NCBI GenBank assembly: GCA_964406475.1 | Contig: CAYORS010000004.1 | Location: 1-47,262 of the forward strand | Source of the DNA: JAQBQZ01 sp964406475 | GTDB taxonomy: Bacteria > Patescibacteriota > Minisyncoccia > Phycocordibacterales > CAIRYW01 | DNA: 47,262 nucleotides | Direction of reading: 5' to 3' | Shown here: positions 1 to 7,532 of the stretch, piece after piece | How the letters are laid out: the number at the start of each line of letters is the position of its first letter | Numbering within the stretch: the stretch's first letter is position 1 | Translations under genes and position numbers: made by a program | The notes under the pieces: model-generated | Database searches by the model: none | Told to the model about the DNA's origin: nothing | What the model saw: only the letters and a program-made list of their open reading frames with translations

Positions 1-1615
1 CCACTATACCATCGCCAACAAAAACTTTATTCAGTATAAATTTATCAAATGCATATTTATGTAGTATCTCAACAACCTTCTTTTCGGTTTCGGCTTTTGA
101 ACACCATTCGACTGTAAAAGTTTCTTGAGTTTCCCGAGTATGGTCTGCTCTTCGCAAGCTTCGTAGTCTCATATGAACAAACTTTGTATCCGCTTGATAA
201 GTAATATTCTTGGCAAAGGCAAAGTAAGTGTAATTAAAGACCTCTTCACCTAAAGCCAAGACTTCCGCGTCATCGTAGCCCGTTTCCTCTTTTAATTCAC
301 GTAATGCAGTAACCTCAGGACTCTCTCCGTCTTCTGTGGTACCACCGAGCAATAAATACCCTCCAAGAGTAGCCCCCCAATTAAGCACAAGAATTTCTTC
401 TTTCTCATTTTCTACTACGGCGACAATCTTGTTTTTCTTTTTGGCAACACTTACATCCTTAACATCAGGTCTAACATAAACAGGATCAATAACATTTTTT
501 ATAGATAATTTATATTTCTTCGCAAACTCAAAATCCCTCTCATCATGTGCAGGTACCGCCATCACCGCTCCTGTACCATAATGCCCGAGCACATAATCAG
601 CGACCCACACCGGCACTTCTTCGCCATTTGCAGGATTAATTGCTTTGATACCTTTAATTTCTACCCCTGTCTTTTCTTTTTTGTCATTAGTCCTATCTTC
701 TTCAGTCTTTGCCTTACAACTTAAAATATAATCCTCAACTTCTTTTAAATTTTGAATTGAATTTTTGAATTCTAAATTTTGATTTTTGAATTCATCAATC
801 TTTTCTGGTGCCAGCACCACATACGTCACACCAAAAAGCGTATCTGCGCGAGTCGTAAAAACTTTTAGCTTTTGAATTACACTTATGACTTCTGACTTTT
901 GACTTTTGACTTCAAATTCTATTTCCGCTCCTTCTGATTTTCCAATCCAATTCTCTTGCTGGACTTTGACTGCATGAGGCCACTCAGGGAGATTCTTGAG
1001 TCCCTCGAGGAGCTTCTCGGCATAATCTGTAATCTTCAAATACCATTGTCTGAGATTTTTCTTCTCTACATCTGCACCACATCTTTCGCACTTACCATCC
1101 ACCACCTCCTCATTAGCGAGCCCTGTCTTATCCTTTGGACACCAGTTGATCTCACCAAACTTCTCATAAGCAAGCCCTGCCTTGTAAAGCTCGAGGAAAA
1201 TCTTTTGTGTCCATTTGTAATATGCTGGGTCAGTCGTATTCACTTCGCGAGACCAATCAAAGCAAGTCCCCCATGAGATGAGTTGTTTTTTTGCATTTGC
1301 AATATTCTTTGCTGTTGAGACTCGTGGGTGAACCTTGTTTTTGATAGCGAAGTTTTCTGCAGGGAGTCCGAATGCATCCCATCCCATAGGATACATAACA
1401 TCAAATCCCTTGAGTTTAAAATACTTTGACACTACATCCCCTGCGACAAACGGTCTCATGTGACCCATATGCAATCCACTGCCTGACGGATACGGGAATT
1501 CGACGAGGACGAATTTTTTCTTACCTTTGTTTTTTGATGCGAAGGTTTTACTCGAAAGCCACTTTTTTTGCCATTTACCCTCTATCTTTTTTGGATTGTA
1601 TTCGTTTTTTTTCAT
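1..1615 (-). CDS. leuS: Leucyl-tRNA synthetase with inserted Nudix domain (5' part; runs off the window)
   Basis: Class Ia synthetase that charges tRNA-Leu in the cytoplasm. Reading from ATG 1615, the frame stays open to the window edge and gives 538 residues of a protein normally about 850 or more. The HIGH-type motif is HMGH at residues 49-52, followed by a cysteine-containing zinc-type module (CPKD...CERCG). The CP1 editing domain shows TTRADTLFG and, near residue 357, AHDERD. After AKKYKLSIKNVI the usual short link to GDG(V/I)xVNSG is replaced by about 140 residues carrying a perfect Nudix box at residues 425-447 (GX5EX7REUXEEXGU, with the REL-KEETGY part clear). The canonical GDGIV resumes at the window edge, so this is an internal insertion and not a fusion. 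Two AT-rich in-frame microrepeats (about 740-800 and 870-925) lie within CP1. A TATACT box ends 14 nt before the ATG. Identity is certain; the role of the Nudix domain is unknown. Confidence 0.95.
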   Translation of the reverse strand, partial: MKKNEYNPKKIEGKWQKKWLSSKTFASKNKGKKKFVLVEFPYPSGSGLHMGHMRPFVAGDVVSKYFKLKGFDVMYPMGWDAFGLPAENFAIKNKVHPRVSTAKNIANAKKQLISWGTCFDWSREVNTTDPAYYKWTQKIFLELYKAGLAYEKFGEINWCPKDKTGLANEEVVDGKCERCGADVEKKNLRQWYLKITDYAEKLLEGLKNLPEWPHAVKVQQENWIGKSEGAEIEFEVKSQKSEVISVIQKLKVFTTRADTLFGVTYVVLAPEKIDEFKNQNLEFKNSIQNLKEVEDYILSCKAKTEEDRTNDKKEKTGVEIKGIKAINPANGEEVPVWVADYVLGHYGTGAVMAVPAHDERDFEFAKKYKLSIKNVIDPVYVRPDVKDVSVAKKKNKIVAVVENEKEEILVLNWGATLGGYLLLGGTTEDGESPEVTALRELKEETGYDDAEVLALGEEVFNYTYFAFAKNITYQADTKFVHMRLRSLRRADHTRETQETFTVEWCSKAETEKKVVEILHKYAFDKFILNKVFVGDGIV

Positions 1616-1636
1616 TGTTTTATTTTCAGAGTATAC

Positions 1637-1790
1637 TATAATTCTTCTATGACACCTATTGCTCCTTCGTGGCCAGTGAAGTCCTCGCATTTTACTAGTA
1701 ATGCTTGCCACTTAAAACCTTCACACACTCCCCCTTTCATTTATCGCATCCCACCTACTGTCAGAAGATAGTAGGTTATTTTTTATTTAC
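1637..1790 (+). other. Possible small transcription unit (40-aa ORF or sRNA), overlapping an alternative 34-aa ORF on the minus strand
   Basis: On the plus strand a TTGTTT-16-TATAAT promoter-like pair (-10 at 1637-1642) is followed exactly 6 nt later by ATG 1649. This opens a 40-codon frame ending TAG 1769-1771 inside a terminator-like hairpin (1754-1775) with a T-rich tail. That gives a self-contained unit of about 135 nt, as leaderless ORF or small RNA. The minus strand offers a rival: ATG 1740 to TAG 1636 (34 aa, beginning MKGGVCEGFKWQ), with an AGGTGGG Shine-Dalgarno-like sequence 9 nt before the ATG, between the DUF5671 gene and leuS. I recognise neither peptide. Both cannot be judged without homologues or RNA data. 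Confidence 0.35.
1754..1785 (+). terminator. Rho-independent terminator-like hairpin
   Basis: A 9-bp stem (one G-T pair) closes an AGAA loop and is followed on the plus strand by TTATTTTTTATTT. There is no matching T-run on the minus strand, so it should act on plus-strand transcripts. It abuts the stop codon of the convergent DUF5671 gene. Confidence 0.5.
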
Positions 1791-2750
1791 AGGATATTTA
1801 TCTGGATCTATCGTGCGAGCAAAGCATACATCACCGATTCCGTGTTGCCAGTTTTCATTAGTATCCAAAGATCTGTATTTTGGTTCATTTACATAGTTAT
1901 TATTATCTGTAGCATCACCAACCATAAACTCAGTTTTAAAATCTGCACATATCTCAAAAGTATATTTACTTGTCGGACTATATTTGTAATCACTGTTTGT
2001 CTCCGGATCTCGAGGAGGTACAAAACCAGAAAGAGGATCTTCCAATTGTTTTAGATCGGAAGGAAGAGTACCTTTTTGTTGAAAGAAACTTACAACCTCA
2101 TACTGGATACTATGCAAATTACCCACTCTTATCACATCAAGATTTTTATTTTTTTGATATGCAGGGGACCCTATAAGAACAAACCCAGATATAACAAGAA
2201 GAAGAACTACTCCAGCGACAATAATAGTCCATAGCTTTGATTTTTGAGGATGAGTATCGAAGTAACCTTTAAGATCTTTGAGACAAAATACAAATACAGT
2301 AAACGTGATCACAAAAACAGAAAGAATCTTCAAAAGAAAATTAACCCCTAATGTCTCGCCACTCAAAAATGTATTGATAAGAATAATACCATCAACAGCC
2401 ATTGTTAGTCCTGTAACAAAGAGAGTAAGGTAAATAATCCACTTGCGGAGTTTATTATCTTTGATCTCACTATTTTCCAAAACAAATCGTCGGTACACAC
2501 GCCCCAAAATCAAGAAAAGTGGAAACGAAATAAAGAGCACAGATATTGCGAAGCGAATATTTTGGCTTATATTAACACTTTCATTGTACCCCAACATCTC
2601 ATCGGGATAATATGTAATAACATCTTCAGGAAAAAGAGAGTTGGTAGCAGCAAAAAGAAAAACAAGAAGTGCGATAGTTGAAACATAAAGCGACAATAAT
2701 ATGCCTATTTGTAAGAAAAAATTCTTTGGCGCAAGAGATTTATTATTCAT
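1776..2750 (-). CDS. DUF5671-like membrane protein with pilin-like C-terminal part
   Basis: A 324-aa membrane protein. About five hydrophobic segments (near residues 14-36, 66-84, 104-128, 138-158 and 171-192) are followed by a soluble region of about 125 residues. The multi-span block resembles DUF5671, a family I know chiefly from Patescibacteria. The last membrane segment leads into a stretch with GNLHSIQYEVVSFFQQKGTLP...L, reminiscent of type II secretion G / pseudopilin C-terminal modules, where a hydrophobic helix is followed by a paired small-residue domain. Two cysteines in the C-terminal part could form a disulfide outside the cell. The family function is not established. The gene lies upstream of leuS in the same direction, but with the 1637-1790 locus between them. 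Family call moderate; membrane topology confident. Confidence 0.6.
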   Translation of the reverse strand: MNNKSLAPKNFFLQIGILLSLYVSTIALLVFLFAATNSLFPEDVITYYPDEMLGYNESVNISQNIRFAISVLFISFPLFLILGRVYRRFVLENSEIKDNKLRKWIIYLTLFVTGLTMAVDGIILINTFLSGETLGVNFLLKILSVFVITFTVFVFCLKDLKGYFDTHPQKSKLWTIIVAGVVLLLVISGFVLIGSPAYQKNKNLDVIRVGNLHSIQYEVVSFFQQKGTLPSDLKQLEDPLSGFVPPRDPETNSDYKYSPTSKYTFEICADFKTEFMVGDATDNNNYVNEPKYRSLDTNENWQHGIGDVCFARTIDPDKYPVNKK

Positions 2751-2821
2751 ATTTTATTTAACAATCTTATAATTGAGAACCACATAATACATTCTTTTAC
2801 ATCAAAAATCAAAATATTATT

Positions 2822-3523
2822 TTATTTGAGTATATGACCATCTTCGATGTCTAATAGGTATGACTGTTTTTTAGAAGACCCTATTTCAACATAAACCACT
2901 TTTTTACCATCGATGTTTTTAATTTCGAGATGAGAAACAAAATAATCAAGAAGTTGAACATCTTTTTCAAGACTTGCGTCAAACACAGGTTTCGCAACCT
3001 CAATTTCCCAATCTACTGTATCAACACCATTCCCCTTCATTACCAGAGACGGTTTATCTAGATTGTTAGGAGCATAAATATGAATATCACCACTATCAAA
3101 GACGATGGGCACAGGAACGGCTATTTTTTGTGATGGTGTTCTGTGTTCATTTTCTTTTTTCACAGATTGATACATCTCTATTGCCTTATCTGGAGGCATA
3201 GCAGAAGACAAATATGTTACTTCTCCATATAGATCAACAACAAAAGGACCAACTCCTGGTACAAGATCTCTCAAATTGTGAGATTCAAGATACTTTTTTG
3301 TAGTACGAAAGAAAACCCACCCAAAATCCTTCTCGAGAGTCTGATCTTCTTCAAGGACAAATTCACCTTTAGAATCCGTAACAACATTTCTTGCAATTAC
3401 TGTTGCATCTTCTCTAGTGATAGGAGTCTTCGATTTACTACCGAACCACGCTTGCCTATTAAAAAATATAACCGAAGCACATGCTACTAAAAACAATAAA
3501 ACAATAATCAATGTTTTTGACAT
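2822..3523 (-). CDS. Membrane-anchored protein with Imm35/YrhB-like domain
   Basis: A 233-aa protein with an N-terminal hydrophobic segment (residues 4-22, with a cysteine at 15 that could be a lipobox or simply part of the anchor). It is followed by a domain with FGWVFFRTTKKYLES...GPFVVDLYGEVTYLSSAMP...AIEMY. That pattern matches the immunity-protein-35 / YrhB-type fold: an aromatic W-x-F strand, then a GxxPxxVD-like strand and a 'G-E-V-x-Y-L' hairpin. The roughly 110 C-terminal residues are unassigned. No toxin gene is adjacent, so a role in toxin immunity cannot be inferred from context. The start is supported by TATAAT at 3535-3530, exactly 6 nt before the ATG, implying a leaderless message. 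Confidence 0.55.
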   Translation of the reverse strand: MSKTLIIVLLFLVACASVIFFNRQAWFGSKSKTPITREDATVIARNVVTDSKGEFVLEEDQTLEKDFGWVFFRTTKKYLESHNLRDLVPGVGPFVVDLYGEVTYLSSAMPPDKAIEMYQSVKKENEHRTPSQKIAVPVPIVFDSGDIHIYAPNNLDKPSLVMKGNGVDTVDWEIEVAKPVFDASLEKDVQLLDYFVSHLEIKNIDGKKVVYVEIGSSKKQSYLLDIEDGHILK

Positions 3524-3574
3524 ATAGTAATTATATCACAAAGACTAAAGCTCGGTCACACCATATTGAAAGCA

Positions 3575-3970
3575 CTATTGCCAGTACACAGTCTTCAGTA
3601 TTTTATGAAAATCGATATTCCAATAGATATCACGGGATTTTCCTGAGGGGCTTCCGAGGACTCGTTCTTGCATTTCAAAATCCTTTGCATACCAGAGATG
3701 GACAATATAGAGATTGGTACCCGCAGCTACCACCTCTTCAATATTGATATAGTAATCATCAATACTTTCTCCCGAAGATTTAAATGCCTCTGCAATCGAA
3801 GGTATCATTGTATCATCTTTGTCGAAGACAGTTTCTGAAGCCTTGGCATATTTTTCTTTGACAGAACTTTCTCTTTCGTCTATGGGCATATAGTTTTGAT
3901 TATATTTATAAATAATAAAAAGGGTTGAGATAAATACTAAAAACAAAGACCCTAGCATAAATTTCTTCAT
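3575..3970 (-). CDS. Hypothetical single-pass membrane protein
   Basis: I do not recognise this family. Using ATG 3970 (not the in-frame ATG 15 nt upstream) gives 131 aa. An N-terminal hydrophobic helix (about residues 5-22) is followed by a short basic stretch and a charged soluble domain of about 100 residues with several aromatic strands (VVAAGTNLYIVHLWYAKDF). The chosen start is supported by a TATTAT box (3982-3977) ending 6 nt before it. The gene is divergent from the 59-aa gene at 4000, with the two promoters sharing about 25 bp. It is probably anchored with the soluble part outside the cell. Confidence 0.6.
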   Translation of the reverse strand: MKKFMLGSLFLVFISTLFIIYKYNQNYMPIDERESSVKEKYAKASETVFDKDDTMIPSIAEAFKSSGESIDDYYINIEEVVAAGTNLYIVHLWYAKDFEMQERVLGSPSGKSRDIYWNIDFHKILKTVYWQ

Positions 3971-3999
3971 AGAGCTATAATACAATAAAACTTATCTAT

Positions 4000-4179
4000 A
4001 TGAAACCAATACTCACTATCATTGTTTTGATTTTAATAATCTTCTTCTTTCCAAAGACCAAGAAAATTAGTACAAAAATTTTGAACTACCAAGAGACACC
4101 TCCAAAACATTTGGGCTTTATCAAAAAAGATATCCGTCCCGATATGGTTATATATACATGTTACGGAATATTTCTTTAA
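4000..4179 (+). CDS. Small membrane protein (59 aa)
   Basis: A short open frame with an N-terminal hydrophobic helix rich in Ile, Leu and Phe (residues 4-17), then a lysine-rich stretch and a soluble tail containing IKKDIRPDMVIYTCYGIF. A TATAAT box at 3976-3981 lies 18 nt before the ATG, within the divergent intergenic gap. No family is recognised. The hydrophobic helix followed by positive charges and a dedicated promoter favour a real gene. The C-terminus could alternatively be truncated, because the tail ends abruptly after a motif-like stretch. Confidence 0.45.
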   Translation: MKPILTIIVLILIIFFFPKTKKISTKILNYQETPPKHLGFIKKDIRPDMVIYTCYGIFL

Positions 4180-4230
4180 GCAATGCTATTTAGATACTCT
4201 TAATCACCAATCACTTTTAGGCCTTAAACT

Positions 4231-4491
4231 CTATGAGACCACCATCTTCTGAGTTAACATTGCTCGGTCCCAAATCTGTTCAAATTCCTCTTTAGTAATT
4301 TGAATCTCTTTGAAATTATGCTTTTCAAGAATAGGTTTTATATCAAGAGTTGTTCCATTAAACTGAGTTTGTTTGCTCGCAAAACCTAATAATCCTCCAT
4401 TTGCAAGTTCAACTTTTCGAATTTCAATTCTCTGGTTGTTAATTTCAATATAAAATTCTAAATTTTCAGTTTTTATTTGGAGATATTTCAT
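4231..4491 (-). CDS. DUF6881-like small protein
   Basis: An 86-aa soluble protein. The order of elements is a first strand MKYLQIK, then EINNQRIEIRKVELANGGLLGFA, a central T-T-L-x-x-x-P, and a terminal ITKEEFEQIWDRA. This resembles the DUF6881 pattern (ER-x-VE-x-F-x-DG...A..., ending in an EITxEEFxxIW helix). Members are small stand-alone proteins of unknown function. The gene lies 13 bp downstream of ychF in the same direction and may be co-transcribed with it. Confidence 0.5.
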   Translation of the reverse strand: MKYLQIKTENLEFYIEINNQRIEIRKVELANGGLLGFASKQTQFNGTTLDIKPILEKHNFKEIQITKEEFEQIWDRAMLTQKMVVS

Positions 4492-4504
4492 AGTAATTTC
4501 TTAC

Positions 4505-5506
4505 CTACACCCTAAACTCGATCACATCTCCATCTTTTACAATGTATTCCTTCCCCTCTGTTCGGAGCCAACCCTTCTCTCGTGCAGCTGCGAAGCTTCC
4601 TGCCTCGAGGAGTTTGTCCCACGATATTACTTCTGCGCGAATAAACTTGTCCTTGAAGTCATTATGAATCGCCTGGCCTGCAACTGGTGCTGTCGAACCT
4701 TTCGCAATGGTCCATGCTCGTGTCTCTTGTTCACCTGTTGTGAAGTATGTTTCAAGACCTAGGAGCTCATATCCGGCACGTATAAGGTCATCAAGTCCCG
4801 TACCAAAAATTGGATCAATTTTGATATATTTGCCGGGAATTTTTGATGCAACCTCATCTGCCACATTATCTGCAGCTTCTGAGACATTAAGCACATAAAG
4901 AATTGGTTTTAGTGTCAGAAGTCCCAAGCTTTTGATAACAAATCTTTCCTCATCTGACAGATGTGCATTCGTTGCAAGCTCCCCTTTTGTAAGAACCTCT
5001 TTTACTTTTTCTAAAATTTCCTTTTCTTTGATCGCCTCCTTCTTGCCCGCTTTGACATCTCGTTCTACACTACCAAGTCGTTTTGAGACTGTCTGTTCAT
5101 CAGCGAGAATAAGCTCGAGATTAATGACACCAATATCAGAAAGAGGATCTACTTTACCACCCACATGGATCACATCATCATCTTTGAAAGTGCGTACCAT
5201 TTCAATAATCGCATCCACTTCGCGAATGTTTTGGAGGAATTGGTTGCCAAGACCTTCACCAACCGATGCCCCCTTGACGAGTCCTGCAATGTCAACAAAC
5301 TCAACGATTGCTGGAACAGTCTTTTGTGTCTTTGAAAATTCAGCAAGCTTGTAGAGTCTCTCATCAGGTACAGGCACAACTCCTACTGAGGGATCGATTG
5401 TACAGAATGGATAATTCTCTGCTGGAACTGATTTCTTGGTAAGCGCATTAAAAAGCGTTGATTTACCGACGTTTGGGAGACCGACGATTCCAAGTGATAT
5501 ATTCAT
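4505..5506 (-). CDS. ychF: Redox-responsive ATPase YchF (OLA1 family)
   Basis: A universally conserved P-loop NTPase of the Obg family that prefers ATP over GTP and associates with ribosomes. The P-loop is GLPNVGKST at residues 9-17, the switch region includes FVDIAGLVKGAS followed by GEGLGNQFL, and the specificity loop reads NVSE instead of NKxD, as expected for ATP-preferring YchF. A coiled-coil insertion (about residues 135-190) and a C-terminal TGS domain (about 250-333, ending VKDGDVIEFRV) complete the architecture. At 333 residues it is about 30 shorter than the usual 363, mostly within the coiled-coil region. Confidence 0.96.
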   Translation of the reverse strand: MNISLGIVGLPNVGKSTLFNALTKKSVPAENYPFCTIDPSVGVVPVPDERLYKLAEFSKTQKTVPAIVEFVDIAGLVKGASVGEGLGNQFLQNIREVDAIIEMVRTFKDDDVIHVGGKVDPLSDIGVINLELILADEQTVSKRLGSVERDVKAGKKEAIKEKEILEKVKEVLTKGELATNAHLSDEERFVIKSLGLLTLKPILYVLNVSEAADNVADEVASKIPGKYIKIDPIFGTGLDDLIRAGYELLGLETYFTTGEQETRAWTIAKGSTAPVAGQAIHNDFKDKFIRAEVISWDKLLEAGSFAAAREKGWLRTEGKEYIVKDGDVIEFRV

Positions 5507-5556
5507 ATAATATTGAATATATCAGATAATATCTTTATTTCAAAATAAAAATGATT

Positions 5557-5585
5557 TTGACAAAATACCCAGACTTGAATATAGT
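5557..5585 (+). promoter_or_regulatory. Sigma-70-type promoter for the 60-aa gene
   Basis: TTGACA (5557-5562), a 17-bp spacer and TATAGT (5580-5585). The predicted start is near 5592, leaving a leader of about 6 nt before ATG 5598. Confidence 0.7.
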
Positions 5586-5597
5586 TAAAATAGTTTT

Positions 5598-5780
5598 ATG
5601 AACACAAAATCCAAGCGAAAATGGAGACCACCATCACAGCGTCACCTTAAGAAACTCGAAAAAGCTAGAGCGAATTACGGGTCTGCTTGGTTAACTTGGC
5701 ATCCAGAAACTGGATGGCACGTCAATTTCAGAACTAGGGACTCTGGTTATCCCCAGGTGGAGGGTAACCGCCCCCTCTAA
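5598..5780 (+). CDS. Small basic hypothetical protein (60 aa)
   Basis: No family recognised. The first 25 residues are strongly basic (KSKRKWRPPSQRHLKKLEKAR). The second half is rich in Trp, Gly and aromatic residues (SAWLTWHPETGWHVNFRT). It sits as its own transcription unit on the strand opposite its neighbours, with a consensus promoter 12 nt upstream and a strong terminator 13 bp after the stop. That makes it very likely a real gene. The basic N-terminus suggests nucleic-acid or ribosome contact, but that is inference only. Confidence 0.7.
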   Translation: MNTKSKRKWRPPSQRHLKKLEKARANYGSAWLTWHPETGWHVNFRTRDSGYPQVEGNRPL

Positions 5781-5793
5781 CTTAACCCAGTTC

Positions 5794-5828
5794 ATCACGA
5801 AGCATCCGCTTCGTGATTTTTATTTTAA
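5794..5828 (+). terminator. Rho-independent terminator
   Basis: A perfect 10-bp stem (ATCACGAAGC / GCTTCGTGAT) with an ATCC loop, followed by TTTTTATTTT on the plus strand. It ends the 60-aa gene's transcript. Confidence 0.85.
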
Positions 5829-5860
5829 AATCTAAATTCTACTTAAATCTCCAAAGCAAA

Positions 5861-6085
5861 TTATTTCATCGCATCCTTAAGCTCTGCCTCATGTTCCTTG
5901 ACCACCTCCATCATTGCATCCATCTGACTTTTACCCTGTTTCATTTTTTCTTGAGCCTTGATTGCAATCGTCTGGAAAAGCTCTGGCTTCTCTTCGATAA
6001 GCTTCATTATCTTCTCCCGTTGCTCTGCAGGCACGTCTTTCATTTTACTTTCGAGCAATTTGCGCATTAAAAAATTTTTGATCAT
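5861..6085 (-). CDS. Small charged helical protein downstream of prfA
   Basis: A 74-aa protein, almost entirely predicted helix with alternating Lys/Glu and regular Met/Leu/Ile spacing (KMKDVPAEQREKIMKLIEEKPELF). No cysteines and no membrane segment. It lies 28 bp after prfA in the same direction, so it is probably in that operon. I do not recognise a named family. The shape suggests a small helical-bundle protein or a binding partner. Confidence 0.65.
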   Translation of the reverse strand: MIKNFLMRKLLESKMKDVPAEQREKIMKLIEEKPELFQTIAIKAQEKMKQGKSQMDAMMEVVKEHEAELKDAMK

Positions 6086-6113
6086 ATACTATTTTTTATT
6101 TTTAATAATAAAA

Positions 6114-7094
6114 CTATTCTTCATCATCACCAGAGACCTCAAACCCTGTCTTTGACTTTTCTTCGAGCGTATCGAGTATCTCGTCGATGTTTCCAAGCAT
6201 GATGTTGGGGAGGTTGTGCCAAGACTCTTTGATTCGGTGATCTGTGATTCGATCTTGGAGGATGTTGTATGTTCTAATCTTTTCTGATCGATTACCAGAG
6301 CCAATCTGCTCCTTACGGTTGTCAGAGTATTTCATTGCTTCTTCTTCTCTCTGTTTTTCCTCGATCTTGGCCGCGAGAATAGCATAAGCCTTCTCCTTAT
6401 TCTTGAGCTGACTTCTCTCTGATGTACATCGCACATCGATACCAGTAGGCTTGTGAACCATACGGACCGCAGTCTCAACTTTGTTGACGTTTTGACCTCC
6501 AGCTCCACCAGAACGTGAGAACTCGATTATGAGATCACTATCTTTTATCTCTACTTTGACTTGTTTGCGGATTGGCAAAATAGCAACTGATGCTGTCGAA
6601 GTATGAACACGACCGTTCTTTTCTGTTGCAGGAACTCTCTGGACTCTATGAATACCTGTCTCATATCGGAGTCTCTTGTAGACACCTCGCCCATGAATCT
6701 CAAAAGAAGCCTCTTTGTAGCCCCCCACATCATTCTTTGACTCATGGACCGTAGACCAGACCCACCCTTCTTTAACACAGTATCCTCGATACATTGTCGC
6801 GAGTTCTTCAGCAAAAAGAGAGGCTTCATCTCCTCCAGCACCAGCCCTTACTTCAAGAATGACTTCATTGGGAAACTCATCTTCTTCTTGGTCGGCTTTG
6901 AGTATTTCATCCATTTGTTTTTTGAGCTCTTCTTTTTGAAACTCAATCCTTTTGAGATCATCACACGACATCTCAAAAAGCAACGGATCTTGTTCGACAA
7001 GATTTTTGATTTCTTGCTCTTCTTTGATAAGTCTTTCCATATCTTCGGCAAGAAAGCGAGTTTTATTGTTTGATTTGTATTTTGTAAGATCCAT
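6114..7094 (-). CDS. prfA: Peptide chain release factor 1
   Basis: Recognises UAA and UAG stop codons in the ribosomal A site and triggers peptide release. The catalytic GGQ is at residues 199-201 within SGGAGGQNVNKVETAVRM. The codon-recognition PxT motif appears as VPAT in the stretch HRVQRVPATEKNGRVHTS, which separates RF1 from RF2. At 326 residues it is about 30 shorter than E. coli RF1, mainly at the N-terminus, where the first residues already enter domain 1 (EEQEIKNLVEQDPLLFEM). A TATACT box ends 7 nt before the ATG, so the message should be almost leaderless. Confidence 0.97.
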   Translation of the reverse strand: MDLTKYKSNNKTRFLAEDMERLIKEEQEIKNLVEQDPLLFEMSCDDLKRIEFQKEELKKQMDEILKADQEEDEFPNEVILEVRAGAGGDEASLFAEELATMYRGYCVKEGWVWSTVHESKNDVGGYKEASFEIHGRGVYKRLRYETGIHRVQRVPATEKNGRVHTSTASVAILPIRKQVKVEIKDSDLIIEFSRSGGAGGQNVNKVETAVRMVHKPTGIDVRCTSERSQLKNKEKAYAILAAKIEEKQREEEAMKYSDNRKEQIGSGNRSEKIRTYNILQDRITDHRIKESWHNLPNIMLGNIDEILDTLEEKSKTGFEVSGDDEE

Positions 7095-7133
7095 AAGGAT
7101 AAGTATAAATCAATAATCAGAAAGATTAAAGCA

Positions 7134-7173
7134 AAACAAAAACAAACCCCGAAAAGGAAGTTTGTTTTTGTTT
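7134..7173 (-). terminator. AT-rich hairpin between the bL31 gene and prfA
   Basis: A perfect 14-bp inverted repeat (7134-7147 with 7160-7173) closes a 12-nt loop. On the minus strand the right arm continues into TTTTGC, so it can work as a terminator after the bL31 gene despite the weak A/T stem. Confidence 0.5.
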
Positions 7174-7180
7174 GTGAGTG

Positions 7181-7432
7181 TTATTTTTTTGATTTTGAAG
7201 CTCGGTTTTTGAACTTTTCAACACGACCCGCAGAGTCGATAAGTGTTTCTGTATTAGTATAGAAAGGATGTGACGCACTTGAAATTTCAACATGATAGAG
7301 AGGGTATTCTTTACCATCTAGCTTTGTGGTCTCTTTTGATGGAACCATAGAAGAAATAAGAAACTTATCTCCTGTTGTTGTATCTTCAAATACAACTGGT
7401 CTAAAATTTTCTGGATGTATATCTTTTTTCAT
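7181..7432 (-). CDS. rpmE2: Ribosomal protein bL31 (type B, zinc-free form)
   Basis: Large-subunit protein at the central protuberance. From ATG 7432 the protein is 83 aa and opens with MKKDIHPENFRPVVFEDTTTG, the typical type B N-terminus. The hallmark EISSASHPFYTNTETLIDSAGRVEKF follows. The CxxC zinc ligands of type A bL31 are absent. The in-frame ATG 27 nt upstream would add residues not seen in the family, so I start at 7432. A TATAGT box lies 10 nt before it. The gene is followed by prfA, a common bL31-RF1 arrangement in bacteria. Confidence 0.95.
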   Translation of the reverse strand: MKKDIHPENFRPVVFEDTTTGDKFLISSMVPSKETTKLDGKEYPLYHVEISSASHPFYTNTETLIDSAGRVEKFKNRASKSKK

Positions 7433-7497
7433 AGTAGTTAATACTATACCAAAAAACACAAGAAATGCAAGTTTTTTGTATTTTGTCTTCCACCGCC

Positions 7498-7526
7498 TTG
7501 TACAATATTTGTATCTATGTTATGAT
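7498..7526 (+). promoter_or_regulatory. Promoter of the secG operon
   Basis: TTGTAC (7498-7503), 17-bp spacer, TATGAT (7521-7526). Start predicted near 7533. Confidence 0.6.
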
Positions 7527-7532
7527 GTATAT

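Noticed and set aside
956..1276. 106-aa open frame on the plus strand
   Set aside because: It lies antisense to the leuS catalytic and editing region, which has clear family motifs on the minus strand.
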